Assembly (NCBI RefSeq): GCF_029407905.1
Contig: NC_073624.1
Location: forward strand, 3,112,501 to 3,176,500
Reading direction: 5' to 3'
From: Bubalus kerabau
Lineage: Eukaryota; Chordata; Mammalia; Artiodactyla; Bovidae
DNA: 64,000 nucleotides
Part shown: piece by piece, positions 1 to 12,345 of the stretch
Numbering within the stretch: position 1 is the first letter of the stretch
Layout: each line of letters starts with the position of its first letter
Notes under the pieces: model-generated
What the model saw: only the letters and a program-made list of their open reading frames with translations
Databases searched by the model: none
Told to the model about the DNA's origin: nothing
Program-made: the position numbers and the translations under genes

Positions 1-547
1 GAAAGGCTTTTGACATCATGCAATCCAGGCTGCAGATCCATTTCTCTGCGGTGGTCTGGATCCTGTCCCCACTCTGTGGGCAACCTTGGGTCTCAGGCTG
101 ACTTCCCTCATCATCACAGCTTGGCTGCCAGCAGCTGGCACGGCTACAGGCACCCTTGTTCACAGCCAGGGAAGCGAGAGCTCTGCCCCGCCCAGCTGAG
201 ACTTGGGTGCCTGCTCTCCTGTAAGCAAGCGATTTGTAAAGGCAGGTGGCCTCACTCTGCTTAGGCCAGTCAGGGCCCATCTCTGGAGCAAGGCTTGCGG
301 TCAGCCGCCCCCAAACTCCGTGACCATTACAGAGCGGGGCATGGGTGGGATGGGTGACCACATGACATCCACTGCAGGGAGGCCCCCAAAATGCTACCAG
401 GGTTGCCCTGAGTGGAGGGATCACAAGGAGTTGTTTGTTTGCAAATATTTTGTATTTTAAGAGACTCAGAAATATCTTTCAGAGAGGCTTGCCTTTCCGT
501 GAATTTCTCACCCAAGTTTACGCCAAGAAAACTCCCTCCTACATGGT
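1..547. other. Intergenic, no recognised feature
   Basis: Mixed-composition unique sequence upstream of CERK. Short open frames only; none resembles a known protein. Confidence 0.6.
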
Positions 548-819
548 TCTGCTGCTGCTGCTGCTAAGTTGGTTCAGTCGTGTCCGACTCTGTGTGACCC
601 CATAGACAGCAACCCACCAGGCTCCCCCATCCCTGGGATTCTCCAGGCAAGAACACTGGAGTGGGTTGCCATTTCCTTCTCCAATGCATGAAAGTGAAAG
701 TGAAGTCGCTCAGTCGTGTTCAACTCTTCGAGACCCCTTGGACTGCAGCCTACCAGGCTCCTCTGTCCATGGGATTTTCCAGGTAAGAGTACTGGAGTGG
801 GGTGCCAACTCCTTCTCCA
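548..819 (-). mobile_element. Bov-A2 SINE
   Basis: Begins on the plus strand with the reversed (CTG)n tail, then two related half-units: TCAGTCGTGTCCGACTC, later TCGCTCAGTCGTGTTCAAC, and GGAGTGGGTTGCCATTTCC between. This is the dimeric Bov-A2 layout in reverse. Confidence 0.88.
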
Positions 820-1799
820 CCTACCTGGTTCTAGCCATACCTTTTATGAGCTTCAGGGAAGTTTTATGGGGTCTCGTAGGAGTCTTTCCCTCGCCTTGCT
901 GGGTCTCCGTGTGTTTTATGTAAGTGGGATTTGGATATTTTTGCCTCGGATGCAGTCCCCTCCACCCCATGAGATAATCTCTTGTTAGTTCTGAGAGTTT
1001 GTCTTCCTTTTTTTTCATTCATAAAAGAAGGTGAGAACATTTTTTGATGTAAACAAAGTAAGAAGGCTAAGATCACGCGGGCCTTGGCTGTTGAAGAGCA
1101 GGAATTACCAGTGGACTTGAGGAAAGAGAGTGACATGAGCTGATATGTGACTTAGAAATGGCCCTCTGGCAGTGGAAAAGGCCCCTGGAGACCGCCCGGC
1201 ACCCCCTGCTCCTGGGGCCCCTTGTCCCCACACACAAGTGTCTCTCTGGGTTGCCCTGTCCTCTTAAGCCCCTGCTCCCTGACCATAGCCCTGCGGGGCA
1301 GCAGTGGGCATCTGACCGGACCTGGGTCGACGTATCCCTTCCCCAGGACGGCTCTGAGATGGGAGCAGATCACGGGCCTCTTTCTCATGGCAGAAGCTGT
1401 GAGAGCTCAGAAAGGTTGGGGGCTGTCTTCTCTGCTGAGCGGAGGGTGGGCCGGCAGATCAAAAGACAGAAAACCAGCGATGACAGCTTTCAACACCCTG
1501 GGTCCGGAGGTCACAGAGCCCCCGCTCTCCCCCGGCGCTGCACGGACGTCCGCCACGCCTGCAGCGGCGGCCCTGGGAACAGCGACCGCCCGGCTCGGAG
1601 GAGAGCGTGACGCCGTCCTGGACGGTCTCAGAGCCTGGGACACGTCAGGCTTAGTCCCGGAAGCCGCAGCCACAGTGACGCAGTGGGTGTGGGGGCGAAG
1701 AGAGCCAGACTTCCCTGTCCGTTTCTCTTGTAGCTGAAAAAAAAAAAGCAGATTGAATTTTACTAATATTTAGCATAAAGGTCCGTGCATCACACATCA
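820..1799. other. Intergenic, GC-rich patch, no gene recognised
   Basis: Unique sequence with a modest CpG-rich patch around 1500-1690. Frames through it are short and lack family signatures. I looked for a divergent TBC1D22A first exon here, the human upstream neighbour, and did not see one. Confidence 0.5.
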
Positions 1800-2006
1800 T
1801 GTGTGTGCTCAGTCGTGTCCGACTCTTTGTAGCCTCCTGGACTGGAGCCCACCAGGCCCCTCTGTCCATAGGCTTTTCCAGGCAAGAATACTAGAGCGGG
1901 TTGCCATTTCCTCCTCCAGGGGATCTTCCTGATCCAGGGATCGAACCCGCATGTCTTATGTCTCCTGGCAGATGGGTTCTTTACCAGTAGCGCCACCTGG
2001 GAAGCC
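1800..2006 (-). mobile_element. Bov-tA SINE
   Basis: Plus strand reads GTGCTCAGTCGTGTCCGAC near its start and ends CGCCACCTGGGAAGCCC, the reverse of the tRNA-derived GGGCTTCCC head. Full-length reversed Bov-tA. Confidence 0.9.
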
Positions 2007-2248
2007 CTGGCGTATGAACTAATAGAGGTCCATGCATAGGTGTTTATAAATCAGCATGCACGTACTGGGATTTCTGTTCTTTTTTTTTTTTTAAACTGAT
2101 ATCGAAAATGAAGTAGGAAGACCCCTGCTATAAACTGCTCTTTATTTCTACATAATGTTTTCTAGCCAAAAACAGGTATCTGCAAAATGCCTGGTCTACC
2201 TCCTGCCTGCTGTGTCCTCTCTGGCCAATGGCAGTGCTCCAGCTCACA

Positions 2249-2645
2249 CCCGGTTCAGTTCAGTTGCTCAGTGATGTCCGATTCTTTGCGACCCCATAGG
2301 CTGCAGCATGCCAGGCCTCCCTGTCCATCACCAATTCCCGGGGTTTACCCAAACTCATATCCATTGGGTCGGTGATGCCATCCAACCATCTCATCCTCTG
2401 TCGTCCCCTGCTCCTCCCACCTTCAATCTTTCCCAGCATCAGAGCCTTTTCCAATGAGTCTGTTCCTCACATCAGGTGGCCAAAATATTGGAGTTGCAGC
2501 TTCAGCATCAGTCCTTCCAATGAACACCCAGGACTGATTTCCTTTAGGATGGACTGGTTGGATCTCCTTGCAGTCCAAGGGACTCTCAAGAGTCTTCAAC
2601 ACCACAGTTCAAAAGCATCGACTCTTCGGTGCTCAGCTTTCTTTC
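2249..2645 (-). mobile_element. BovB (RTE) LINE 3' fragment
   Basis: Reversed BovB tail (TTCAGTTCAGTTGCTCAGT). On the minus strand it encodes the C-terminal BovB reverse-transcriptase region, LDGITDPMDMSLGKPRELVM and CKEIQPVHPKGNQSW, broken into separate frames. Confidence 0.88.
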
Positions 2646-5600
2646 ACACCCAGGGTTCCTCACTATCTCCCTGCAGAGGCTTGGTATGGACGCCATTCCC
2701 TGAGCAGTGTCTGAGCCCAGCCTTGCTCTTGCAGCTGCTCAGAACATTTGCTGCTTGAACTGACAGCTGTGGAGTTTTTCCTTTGATGCCGTTTGCAAAG
2801 GCCAATGCCCTGTGCGGTTCTCCTTCTGAAGGAGCCCGGAGAAGGTGGAAGCTGGGGGAGGCCGGTGGGCTGATATGTTTGCCTCCAGGCTCTAAGGTTG
2901 GGATGAACTTTACATCCTGGAAACTTCGATCTGACCAGATACGTGGGGGAGGGGAGACAGTTAGAAGGACAGGAGACCTGCCAGGACAGACAGGAGACAC
3001 TCCCGTGCGGGGAGCAAGACAACCCTGGACGTGTCATTTGATCCCTTACATCCAGATGCTGGGAACAAAATTAAAATCCCAGGATCAGGTCTTTATCCGC
3101 CCAGTTCTGCAATTAGAGCAACAAGTCCCGAGGCCCAGGGATACGATGTGGGGTCTGCACCGGCAGTTCCTCGTCATCTGCCCACTTTCTGGACGACCAG
3201 AGGACAGGGGCTGCCCAGCCAGCTCCCACCGGGACATCACGGGGCGGGGACCAGCCCTTCTGGGGCAGGGGACTCCCCAAAGATGGATCCGAAGGCAGCC
3301 CCAGGGCACGGCTGCTGTGAAGTGACCCGAGGGCACCCTCCAAGGGCCTTCTGCCCACTTCAGCCCCTCCTTCACCACATGGCCCAAGGCAGACTGGACC
3401 TTGGCTGGAGGAGAGGAGCCCCGGAGCCAGCCCAGGCGGCCTCGGTGCAGGAATCCCGGGGCGCCTCCTTGAGCGGAGCGGGCTGGGGCCTTCCCCTCTC
3501 TCCTTGTTTCCACGCCCCTCCCCGCCCCACCAGGGCCCCCAGCCCACACATGCTTCCCCGACCCCAGAAGCACGGAGCCTCACGGAGCCTCGGTTGGAGG
3601 CCCGGCTCCTCCCTGCAGCACCTTCCAGCCATCTCTAGATGGCGCAGAGTGAAGCAAAGATTCGGGCCACCAGGCAGGCAGGGCTTGAGGCGGGCAGAAT
3701 CAACAAGCCCGGGAGGCTGCTTGGGGTGCAGCCTGGTTGGCAGGAACGCACCCTGTGTTTGAAGTGAGACGCCTGGACGGCGTCCTGGGGCCCTGGCCAA
3801 AGCCCTCCAGGCACCCCCAAGTCCAGCGGCCTGCTCTGAGCCCCTGAGCCCAAGACTGCAAACACTCCTGCCCTGGCCTTGAACATCAGGCCATGTGCGG
3901 GGGGGCGGGTGGCCAACAGGGCAGGAGCCCAGGCCTGCGAAGGCGGACAGAGAGGGGACTCCAGCCAGAGTCCACGAGGCCAGGCTCCCTCTCAACTGGT
4001 GGGCCTGGCAGCTCCCGGAGGCCCCAGGTGCTGCCTGCAGAGGCTCCTCTGTGCCCCCTGGGCTCGAATTTGTGAGTCCTTGAGGCGGATGTCTCTGCAC
4101 ACCAGCTCCCATTCCTCCCGCGTCACTCTGGCTGAGGGGTCTTGGAGGTAGGACCTGGTAGGACCCCCGTCCCGGTTGGGCTATGTAAGGCTTGGAACCC
4201 TGTCATCTCTTTCTGGACCCTCATCCCAGCTCGGCTGGTGGATCTCCGCCATGGCAGGATCTGCTTGAAGGCAGAGCTCTTGCTCCCCGATCAGGCCGCA
4301 GAGTTTATCATTATCAGTTGAGTCTAGGAGAAGCTTCTCCACTGGGGCAGGAGGTGGTGGTGGGACAGGGGGATGCCTGAGCAAGTCCCAGCCCTTTCTG
4401 GGCTCACCTTCGCCATTTGTAAAATGGGGTCATAATCACCACCCTGCATGTCTCCCTGGGTTCTTCTCAAGATCAAAGAAAGAGGGAGGGAGCCAGAGGG
4501 AAGAGGGGGAAGGCGCAGGGGGTGGAGTTGGGGTGGAGTGAAGGAGGGCTGGGAGCAGCGGAGGCTTCCTGCTGGGTCCTGGTTCACTCCTCCAGCATCC
4601 CAGCCTCCCAGCCTCGCTGCTCTGGGCTTTCAGCCAAGGCCAGCACCATGGAGCCTGGCGGGGTGCAGCCCTCCCCCGCCCGGCCCACTCCCCTGCTTCC
4701 TCATTTCCTCAGTCACCGCTGTCAGCCACTGACCCCAGACGCTCCTCCACGGCTGCCCGCCTCAGCCACACCCAGAGTCTCCCAGCCAGGCGTCCAGCCG
4801 GTGGCCTGTGGGAGCCCCGACGGGTCTGAGTCACCGCACCCACAGAACGGAGGAGGAATCCAAGCGTTCAGAAGCTGCGAGGAGAGAGGCGTGCTTCACC
4901 CAGCTGAGGAATCCGAGCTTCCTCACGTTAACCACCCATGGAGGCGGCGCCTGCCTCCCCAGCCCTGGCCTTGGGCCCTGGAAGGGACCCAGGGATCCAA
5001 CTCCCAGCAGGTGCCCAGAGCTCCCCTCGCCACTCTCCCCTCATCTCCTGGGCACCCCCGAGTCACCGTGTGCGGCCAAACCTGTACCACCTGGCCAAGC
5101 CCCTGTCCCTCTCTGGGCCTCCCCTTCCCCATCTGTAAAATGGGCAGGACGACCTCACAGGTTCCTGAACAGATCAAAGGAAGCAACATGTGAGAAATTG
5201 CCTTGATGAGACGCAAGCATCCCCCAACATCAGGGATTCTGATCAATTTGGGGACCTGGGGGAGGTGGGCTCTAGCACTTAGGAGGTGCTCTATGAACAC
5301 CAGAGAAGTCAGTTTACACAACCCTGAGGCCTTCGCTTCTCAACTGCAACCAGACTGACTGTCCCTGAGCAGGCCAGGCTCTCCGGGAATTCCTGCCCCG
5401 CCTGGGGGGTGGGGCTTGGTGGGGGGTTGGGGTGGCAGTTGTGATGGGGGCGGAACTCAGCTAGCCCAGACTTGCAGGCCACTCATCCCCGTGGGAGAGG
5501 GGCCCCCTGGAAAGGGCCCTCCTTTACACGTCTTCCTGTGGATCTGAATTCACGCTGTGACGCGTGGTAATATCCGATTCAGCCTGTTTCCTTGTTGGAA

Positions 5601-8289
5601 GAGGAAGAGAGTAGTGAAGGGGTGGATTTTCTTCTGCAGAAGTGCGAGCCGGAGACAAAGCCAGCTCTGTGCACCTGGCCTCCACGCTTCCCCACGCACC
5701 CTGCCCAGGGAGGGCACAGAGCACAGAGGGCAGAGATGATGGCAGATGATGGGCCGGGCGCCCGGGGCCAGGAACACTCCTGGGAGCCATGGACTGTCAG
5801 AGCAGGGGGTTGGGGCGCCTCAGAGTCCTCACTCTGTGCCCCCACTTTGTGGTTAGGCGACTGGGGGCCCAGAAACCACCTCCACGCCTCAGTCTGAGCT
5901 GGACTCCGCCCTAGCATCTTTGACGGCCCCACTCGAGCTCTCTCTGCTGCCCCTCCTCCACTCAGGAGGAGCAGCGGGGGAGGATGGACAGGGACGGGGT
6001 GGGGGGCTGGAGCAACATGGCAATGGCCCCGGGTCCCCCGGCCGGCCAGCAGAGCAGCTTGGAGCAGAGCAGGTCCTCAGCCGCTAGCCAGGGGTGTCTG
6101 CCCACACCAACTGCCATGGGTCCCCATGAGGTTGGAGTTCCAACAGTCAGAAAGGCAGGAAGTAGCTCCTGGCAGCAGTGACCCGGTGCCAGCTGTGTGC
6201 AAGGCCCCGTCCAGGCATCTTCTCCTCAGCCAGCCTCTAGGGCAGGCCGGCGAGCAGGGGGCCTCCAGGGCCCAGGTGCAGAGCGTGTGCAGAGCTCGGA
6301 TCCCAGATTCTGGACAGGACAGGGCGAGGCAGGACTCACCTCATCCCCCCAGCGGACTCACCCGGAGAGTGTGGAACGAACGTCAAAACCCCCCACTACG
6401 CCCCCCCCGCTGATGGAAGGAGGGTCTTTGGGGGCCCACCTCCCCTGCCCCGAAAGGCTCTCCCCGACCCCGGCCCGTGGACAGGCAACGGGTGAAGCCT
6501 GAGCGTTCCCAGGGACCGGGCGTCCTTGCGGCCCCGCCCTCCAGGGAGGAAGACTGCGTGTGGAATTTTCCATGACCCTGCAGCGTCTGTCCTCAGGGAG
6601 GCGGCCGTGGATTTGCTGGCCCCGGTGCACGAGCAGCTGCTAATTGGTGCTGTGGTTCTATTTCTGCTCCAGCCCTAATGAGGTGACCCGACCGGCCGCC
6701 TGCGGGGATCCCAGCTGGCGAGCTCGGTGGCCCGGGGCCCGGCTGCATATCCCTGGACTGGGGCTGCCCAGGTGGCCGCCCGCCCAGAAAGGAGAGATTC
6801 GCCCAGATGTGGGGCTTCAAGGGCCAAAACCAGGGCATCACAGGCCAGCTGGGGGGCGGGGGCTGGGTCCCCAGGAACAGAGGATTCTGGGAGCCTGCTC
6901 CATGGGGCAAGTTCCTGGCTGAGCTGGGAGTGGACTGCTCAGAGGGGAGACAGGCAGGGGGCCCCTGGAAGCCATGAAGCCCACTCCTCTCAGCCTCACA
7001 GCTCTCGACCAGGGCCAGCCGCTCACAGCAGACCCAGGGCGGGCACTCCCCTCCCACCCCCCACCTCCAGCTTGCTGCAGAGCCAGGCTGGGGCCTCCCG
7101 AGTGTGTGATGGCCCAGGGCACAGGCATCAGCAGTGACGACGTTCAGAAGAGGTTCCTGAAGGTTCCTCCCAGGGCCACCTTGGGCTCCTCATCGCCTGC
7201 CCTGAAGCCAGGCTCGCAAACCCAGGGCCTCACCAACCTCCCTCGAAGTGACATCTGCTGGGTGCCCGTGCTGGGCCTGACACTTCGCACCTCCTCTTAC
7301 TATCTTACCGACCTGGAGTCCTTACGATGCTCCACCTGCTCTGGTTATGAAATTGTCTGAACCTCACTGCATCCCAGGAGGTGGGCGTTAGGGCTGCAGA
7401 GGAGGAAACCAAAGCCCTGAGAGAAGTGCTTTGTCTAAGGCAGCGCTCTCTACGGAGGTGACATTCAGCAATGTCTGGACATCCTTGATTGTCACACCCG
7501 GGGGGCTCCTGGCCTCGGGCGGGTAGACGCCAGAGATGCTGGACATGCTACAGTGCACAGGGCAGCCCCACCGCGGAGAATGACCCTCAGTGACCCGCCC
7601 AGCATCAGTGCCAAGGTACAGAAACCCACCCAGGCTTCCTAGCTCCTCCGGGGCAGAGTGGCGGATCTGAGCTCCCAGCCACTTCACTCTCATCACCCTG
7701 GAGACACGTGTGTGCAAATGTCAGAGCGAGCAGGTGGCGCTGGGGCTCCATGAGGCCAGTCCACCCTCTGCAGAGTCCCCTCCTCTCCCACCTCTGGTCG
7801 GGCCATCTCAGTTTCCTTCAGCGGCTCCTCTCCAAAGCCCCCCTCAAATGTGCTCGGTGACCACACAAGTCCTCACCCAGCAGGGAACCTTCTGAGAGGG
7901 GAAGAGGCACCTGCTGCAATGCGGGCTGCAGTCGGGGTACCCTAGGATTGTCCCCAATCCTACTCCTGGCCCCCACTCTTGCTCAGGCAGGACCCATTCC
8001 CATCTGTTCACGAGGAGTCTGGACGTGACCTCCAGCCCGGACCCATGCACACCACCGCCTGCCGAAGCCCCACAGGGGTCGCCATGTCCAGATTGCTCCT
8101 CCTGTGTCTCCCCACCCACGGGACAGGCGCCCAGCCACCCAGACACAGAGTGCAGTCAGCCCAGATCCTTCGCTCTCTGTCCCCACCCCCACATCGCGGC
8201 AATCACCGTGTCTGTCCTTTCTGTCTTTTGACCTGAATCCACCTGTCTCCACCTCTGCTGCCGCCCTGGGGACACCCTACTCGCCTATA
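2646..8289. other. Intergenic, 5.6 kb GC-rich, no gene recognised
   Basis: Long GC-rich stretch largely free of ruminant repeats. Open frames of up to about 245 codons occur on both strands (for example 3031-3762 plus and 3372-4112 minus), but they overlap one another, are proline/glycine/arginine rich and show no family motif. Old MIR-like fragments with the TCTGTAAAATGGG core lie near 4400-4480 and 5110-5180. Confidence 0.5.
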
Positions 8290-8910
8290 TGGACAGCTGT
8301 AGGAGGAATCAGCTCTAATTTTGTCAAGCATGCACAGCGTAACATTCACCATTTTAACCACTTAAAAGTATAGGATTCAGGGACTTCCCTGGCAGTCCAG
8401 TGGTTAAGCATTCACACTCCTAAAGGAGGGGGCAAGGTTCAACCCCAGGTCAGGGAACTAAGATGCCACGTGCCACACAACATGGCCAAAAAAAATACTA
8501 GTGTACAATTCAGTGACATTTAGGACATTCACAGCGTTGGGCAACTCTCACCCATATCTAGTCCCAGAGCATTTTCACCAAAAGAAAGCTGAACCCAGCA
8601 GCGACGACTCCCCATCCTCCCTTCCTCAGCCCCCGTTAACCGCTGATCCATTTCTGTTTCTCTGGATTTGCCGTCTGGACATTTCATGTCAGTGGGTCAC
8701 GCAACATGCTGTCCTTGGTGTCTGGCTTTTTTCACTTAGCATGTTTTCAAAGGGCATCCGTGTTGTATCCGTGTCTCATTCTTTTTATGGCTGAGTGGTG
8801 TTCCATTTAATGGATATGCCACTTCTGTGTATCCATTTACCTACTGATGTACCTTTGGGTTATTTGCACCTTTTGGCTGCTGTGATTGAGTGTGCAATAT
8901 CTGTCTGAGT
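8290..8910 (-). mobile_element. Ancient L1 3' end, piece 1
   Basis: Reads as antisense old mammalian L1: ACATTCACCATTTTAACCAC, then TTTTTATGGCTGAGTGG and TATCCATTTACCTACTGATG. Interrupted at 8378-8498 by a CHR SINE. The continuation of the same L1 appears at 12140. Confidence 0.75.
8378..8498 (+). mobile_element. CHR-type tRNA SINE
   Basis: GGACTTCCCTGGCAGTCCAG head, GGTTCAACCCCAGGTCAGGG middle and an A-rich end after ACATGGCC. Inserted in the ancient L1; the flanks AGTATAGGATTCAG and AGTGTACAATTCAG look like a decayed target duplication. Confidence 0.8.
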
Positions 8911-8939
8911 CCCTGTCTATTCACCTGGCTGGCCCAGGC

Positions 8940-9015
8940 CCTCAGTTGCAGCACACAGAGTCTTTAGTTGTCCATGCAGGCTCGTAGTCATGGCGTGTGG
9001 GATCTACTTCCTTCT
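8940..9015 (-). mobile_element. CHR-type SINE remnant
   Basis: Short fragment with GTCTTTAGTTGTCCATGCAG and CATGGCGTGTGGGATCTAC, matching reversed CHR sequence. Confidence 0.5.
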
Positions 9016-9320
9016 ACTTGTTCTTGTTCAGGTGCTGAGTCATGTCCAGCTCTTTGCGACCCCATGGACTGCGGCACGCCAGGATCCTCTCTCCTCCAGC
9101 ATCTCCCAGAGGTTGCTCAAATTCATGTCCATTGAGTCAGTGATACTATTCAACCATCTCATCCTCTGTTGTCCCCTTCTCCTCCTGCCCTCAATCTTTC
9201 CCAGCATCAGGCAGGATCTTTGCCAATGAGTCAGCTCTTCCCATCACGTGTCCAAAGTACTGGAGCTTCAGCTTCAGCATCAGTCCTTCCAGTGATTATT
9301 CAGGATTGATTTACTTCAGT
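9016..9320 (-). mobile_element. BovB LINE 3' fragment
   Basis: Reversed BovB tail: TCCAGCTCTTTGCGACCCC, CATGTCCATTGAGTCAGTG, CAACCATCTCATCCTCTG and CCAAAGTACTGGAGCTTC. Truncated before the middle of the reverse transcriptase. Confidence 0.85.
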
Positions 9321-9353
9321 TCAGTTCAGTTCAGTCGCTCAGTCATGGCTGAC
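9321..9353 (-). mobile_element. BovB LINE 3' tail, left part of a split copy
   Basis: TTCAGTTCAGTTCAGTCGCTC tail of a second BovB copy. It is cut at 9353 by a solo LTR and resumes at 10433. Confidence 0.8.
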
Positions 9354-10426
9354 TGCCAGGGTCCAGCCCCGGTGGATCCAGGGAATTCAAAGCGGGGACG
9401 GCGTCGGTGAGGATCAGGAAACAACTGCTTAATTAAAGGTTAATTAAGGATATAAAGAGTGGTGAAATAAGGATAGCTCAGTGAGGAAATTCAGTAGAGA
9501 AAAGAGGCTGAATAATTCTGCCAGAAGGTGAGAGAAAGAACGACATGGGGAGACCAAGTTTTGGTGAACAAGGCCCGCACTTTATTTTCCAAAGTAGTTT
9601 TTATACCTTAAGTTATGTATAGAGGATAATGAGGGAAGGAGTAGAGTCATACAGTAAGCCAGGCTTTCTTCCTGCAAACTTATCATATGCAAAAGTTTAG
9701 GTGATTTGCATCATCTTCTGGCCCGGAGGCCTGTTAACATTTTAAGACCCTTTCTTCAGAAAACTTATTTTTCTCTAAAGGTGATTAGTCAGGTGCCGCC
9801 CTCCAAAAGCATTAAAGTTGCATTCCTACAGGGCAAAGGTGTGGTGGGCTATAACAAGAAAAAGAATTAACTCAAGGGTCCAAGATTACAAACACTAAAG
9901 CTACTACTTCCACCACTTACATTAATCAGCACACTGCCAGGGACACAGCAGGTAAGGGATATGGAAACTTAGCAGCAAACATTGGCCCAACAAGTGAAAA
10001 ACCCTTCACCAATACAATTTCTAATCCTTTTAACTGCTCAAAGGAATCTGTGTTTAGACAGTTTAGAACATCTCATGCCCCTCACAGTTGGGAGGCTCTG
10101 AGCAATCACATATGGCCGGAAAAACCTATTCAGGCAGGCTAGAGGATTTCCAAAGGAGTTTGTAGGTTGAAACACTGTCACACCCAGGAATTATTAACTG
10201 GAGCTGTAAGCTAACTCTTTTTTTCAGAGAGAGGTAGTGGGGGACAGCCCCCCGTAAAGTCAGAGGTGTAGGTGAGAGCACAAAGCAGAAAGTAGGCAGA
10301 CTCTGGTTTTGGGGGGTAGATGCTCGAGAATTTCCAAGGGGACTCCTGAGGCTTGATCCCGCCTTTGCGTATGCCGAGCCTCCTTCCTCATGACCTTTGC
10401 CAGGGGCGGAGCTCCTGCTCCCGGCA
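9354..10426 (-). mobile_element. Solo LTR of a class II (betaretrovirus-like) endogenous retrovirus
   Basis: 1073 bp running TG..CA, flanked on both sides by GCTGAC (9348-9353 and 10427-10432), the 6-bp duplication usual for class II elements. Read on the minus strand it has a TATA-type motif (about 9597-9605) followed closely by AATAAA (9581-9586), as in short-R betaretroviral LTRs. No gag, pol or env sequence accompanies it, so it is a recombination-derived solo LTR. It is inserted in a BovB tail. Confidence 0.85.
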
Positions 10427-10862
10427 GCTGACTCTCTGCGACCCCATGAATTGCAGCACGCCAGGCCTCCCTGTCCATCACCAACTCCCGGAGTTCACTC
10501 AGACTCATGTCCATCGAGTCGGTGATGCCATCCAGACATCTCATCCTCTGTTGTCCCCTTCTCCTCCTGCCCGCAATCCCTCCCAGCATCAGAGTCTTTT
10601 CCAATGAGTCAGTTCTTCGCATCTGGTGGCCAAAGTATTGGAGTTTCAGCTTCAGCATCAGTCCTAACAATGAATATGCAGGACTGATCTCCTTTAGGAT
10701 GGACTGGTTGGATCTCCTTGCAGTCCAAGGGACTCTCAAGAGTCTTCTCCAACACCACAGTTCCAAAGCATCAATTCTCTGGTGCTCAGCTTTCTGTATG
10801 ATCCAATTCTCACATCCGTACATGACTACTGGAAAAACCATAGCTTTGAACTCATCACACTG
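10427..10862 (-). mobile_element. BovB LINE 3' fragment, right part of the split copy
   Basis: Continues the copy begun at 9321. The minus strand encodes the BovB reverse-transcriptase C-terminus (ELWCWRRLLRVPWTARRSN, LMLKLKLQYFGHQMRR, RMRCLDGITDSMDMSL). The open frame here runs on into the LTR, so its N- and C-terminal parts are unrelated. Confidence 0.9.
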
Positions 10863-11497
10863 ATTAGCAAATTGTGGTGGTCAAGATAGGATTTATATCC
10901 CCACCACAAGGAAGAAAACTAAGGCTCTAGCGATGCAGAGCACACTTTAGTAGTAGTTAATCAGAGTGGAGTTGGGTTTGGTCTTGAGCCTGGAACCAGG
11001 GTTCAGGACAGGATTAGGGAAGAGGGTAATATCATAGATAATTTTATGTGACAACTTGACTGAGTTATATGCTATCCAGACAACTGCTCAAACATTATTC
11101 AGGGTACTTCTGTGAGGATGACTTTGGATGAGATTAACAATTAAATCACTGGACTAAGTGAAGCAAATTGCCCTCCCTCATGTAGGTGGGCCTCACCCCA
11201 TCAGCTGAAGATCTGAATAGAATGAAAAGGCAGACCCTCCTCCAAGTAAAAGAAAATCCTTCCTGCCTGCAGTCATAGAACTAGGGCATCAGCTCTTTGC
11301 GTATCTTCAGACTCTTCAATGAAGTAGCAGCTTTTCATCAGGTATCAAGTGTGTGGGCCTTCAGACCAGAACTATACCATCAGTCTCCTGGGTTTCAGGC
11401 ATTCAGGCTGGAACCTCACCACCAGTTCTCCTGAGTGCCAGCTCACCACTCACCCTGCAGACCTTGGGACCTGCCAAGGGAATAGAATCTAAAAATT
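10863..11497. repeat. Old interspersed repeat of uncertain family
   Basis: From about 11035 the text TTTTATGTGACAACTTGACTG and GATGAGATTAACAATTAAATC, later TGGGCCTCACCCCATCAGC, resembles a mammal-wide dispersed repeat I recognise but cannot name safely. 10863-11034 shows nothing identifiable. No gene. Confidence 0.45.
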
Positions 11498-12036
11498 CAG
11501 TTCAGCTCAGTCACTCAGTCGTGTCCGACTCTTTGCGACCCCATGAATCACAGCACGCCAGGCCTCCCTGTCCATCACCAACTCCCGGAGTTCACTCAGA
11601 CTCACGTCCATCGAGCAGTGATGCCATCCAGCCATCTCATCCTCTGTCGTCCCCTTCCCCTCCTGCCCCCAATCCCTCCCAGCATCAGAGTCTTTTCCAA
11701 TGAGTCAACTCTTTGCATGAGGTAGCCAAAGTACTGGAGTTTCAGCTTCAGCATCATTTCCTCCAAAGAAATCCCAGGGCTGATCTCCTTCAGAATGGAC
11801 TGGTTGGATCTCTTTGCAGTCCAAGGGACTCTCAAGAGTCTTCTCCAACACCACAGTTCAAAAGCATCAATTCTTTGGTGTTCAGCTTTCTTCACAGTCC
11901 AACTCTCATATCCATAGATGACCACAGGAAAACCATAGCCTTGACTAGACGGACCTTTGTTGGCAAAGTAATGTCTCTGCTTTTCAATATGCTGTCTAGG
12001 TTGGTCATAATTTTCCTTCCAAGGAGTAAGTGTCAC
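11498..12036 (-). mobile_element. BovB LINE 3' fragment
   Basis: The minus strand encodes a longer, nearly unbroken BovB C-terminal piece: HYFANKGPSSQGYGFPVVIY, KKAEHQRIDAFELWCWRR, MLKLKLQYFGYLMQR, GRQRMRWLDGI. 5'-truncated; no intact protein. Confidence 0.92.
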
Positions 12037-12049
12037 TTAGGATTGACTG

Positions 12050-12139
12050 GTTTCACTAGTTCCCTGACCAGGAATTAAACCCAGGCCCTCTGCATTGGGA
12101 GCATGGAGTTTTAACTGCTGGACCACCAGGAAAGCCCCT
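12050..12139 (-). mobile_element. CHR-type SINE fragment
   Basis: TTCCCTGACCAGGAATTAAACC through TTAACTGCTGGACCACCAGG, the reverse of the CHR promoter-box region and head. Confidence 0.7.
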
Positions 12140-12345
12140 AGTTCCTGCTTTCAAATAATTGCTGAATCATATGGAAATCATGTGTTCCTCTATGTTTAAC
12201 TTGTTGAGGAACAGCCAACCTGTTTTCAACAGTGGCTACCCCATTTCACATCCCCAGCAACAGTGCATGGAGTTTCAGTTTCCCCATACCCCAACCAACA
12301 CTTGGTATCTTTCATTTTTTAATTATAGCTTCCTAGGAGACGTAA

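Noticed and set aside
1420..1690. Divergent first exon of a neighbouring gene (TBC1D22A is the human neighbour)
   Set aside because: No residue match to the recalled TBC1D22A N-terminus; only a modest CpG-rich patch.
3031..4112. Overlapping 243- and 246-codon frames as upstream genes
   Set aside because: Opposite-strand overlap, GC-driven composition, no recognisable domain and no splice structure.
10260..10841. 193-codon minus-strand protein
   Set aside because: A chimera of BovB reverse-transcriptase C-terminus and LTR sequence created by the LTR insertion.
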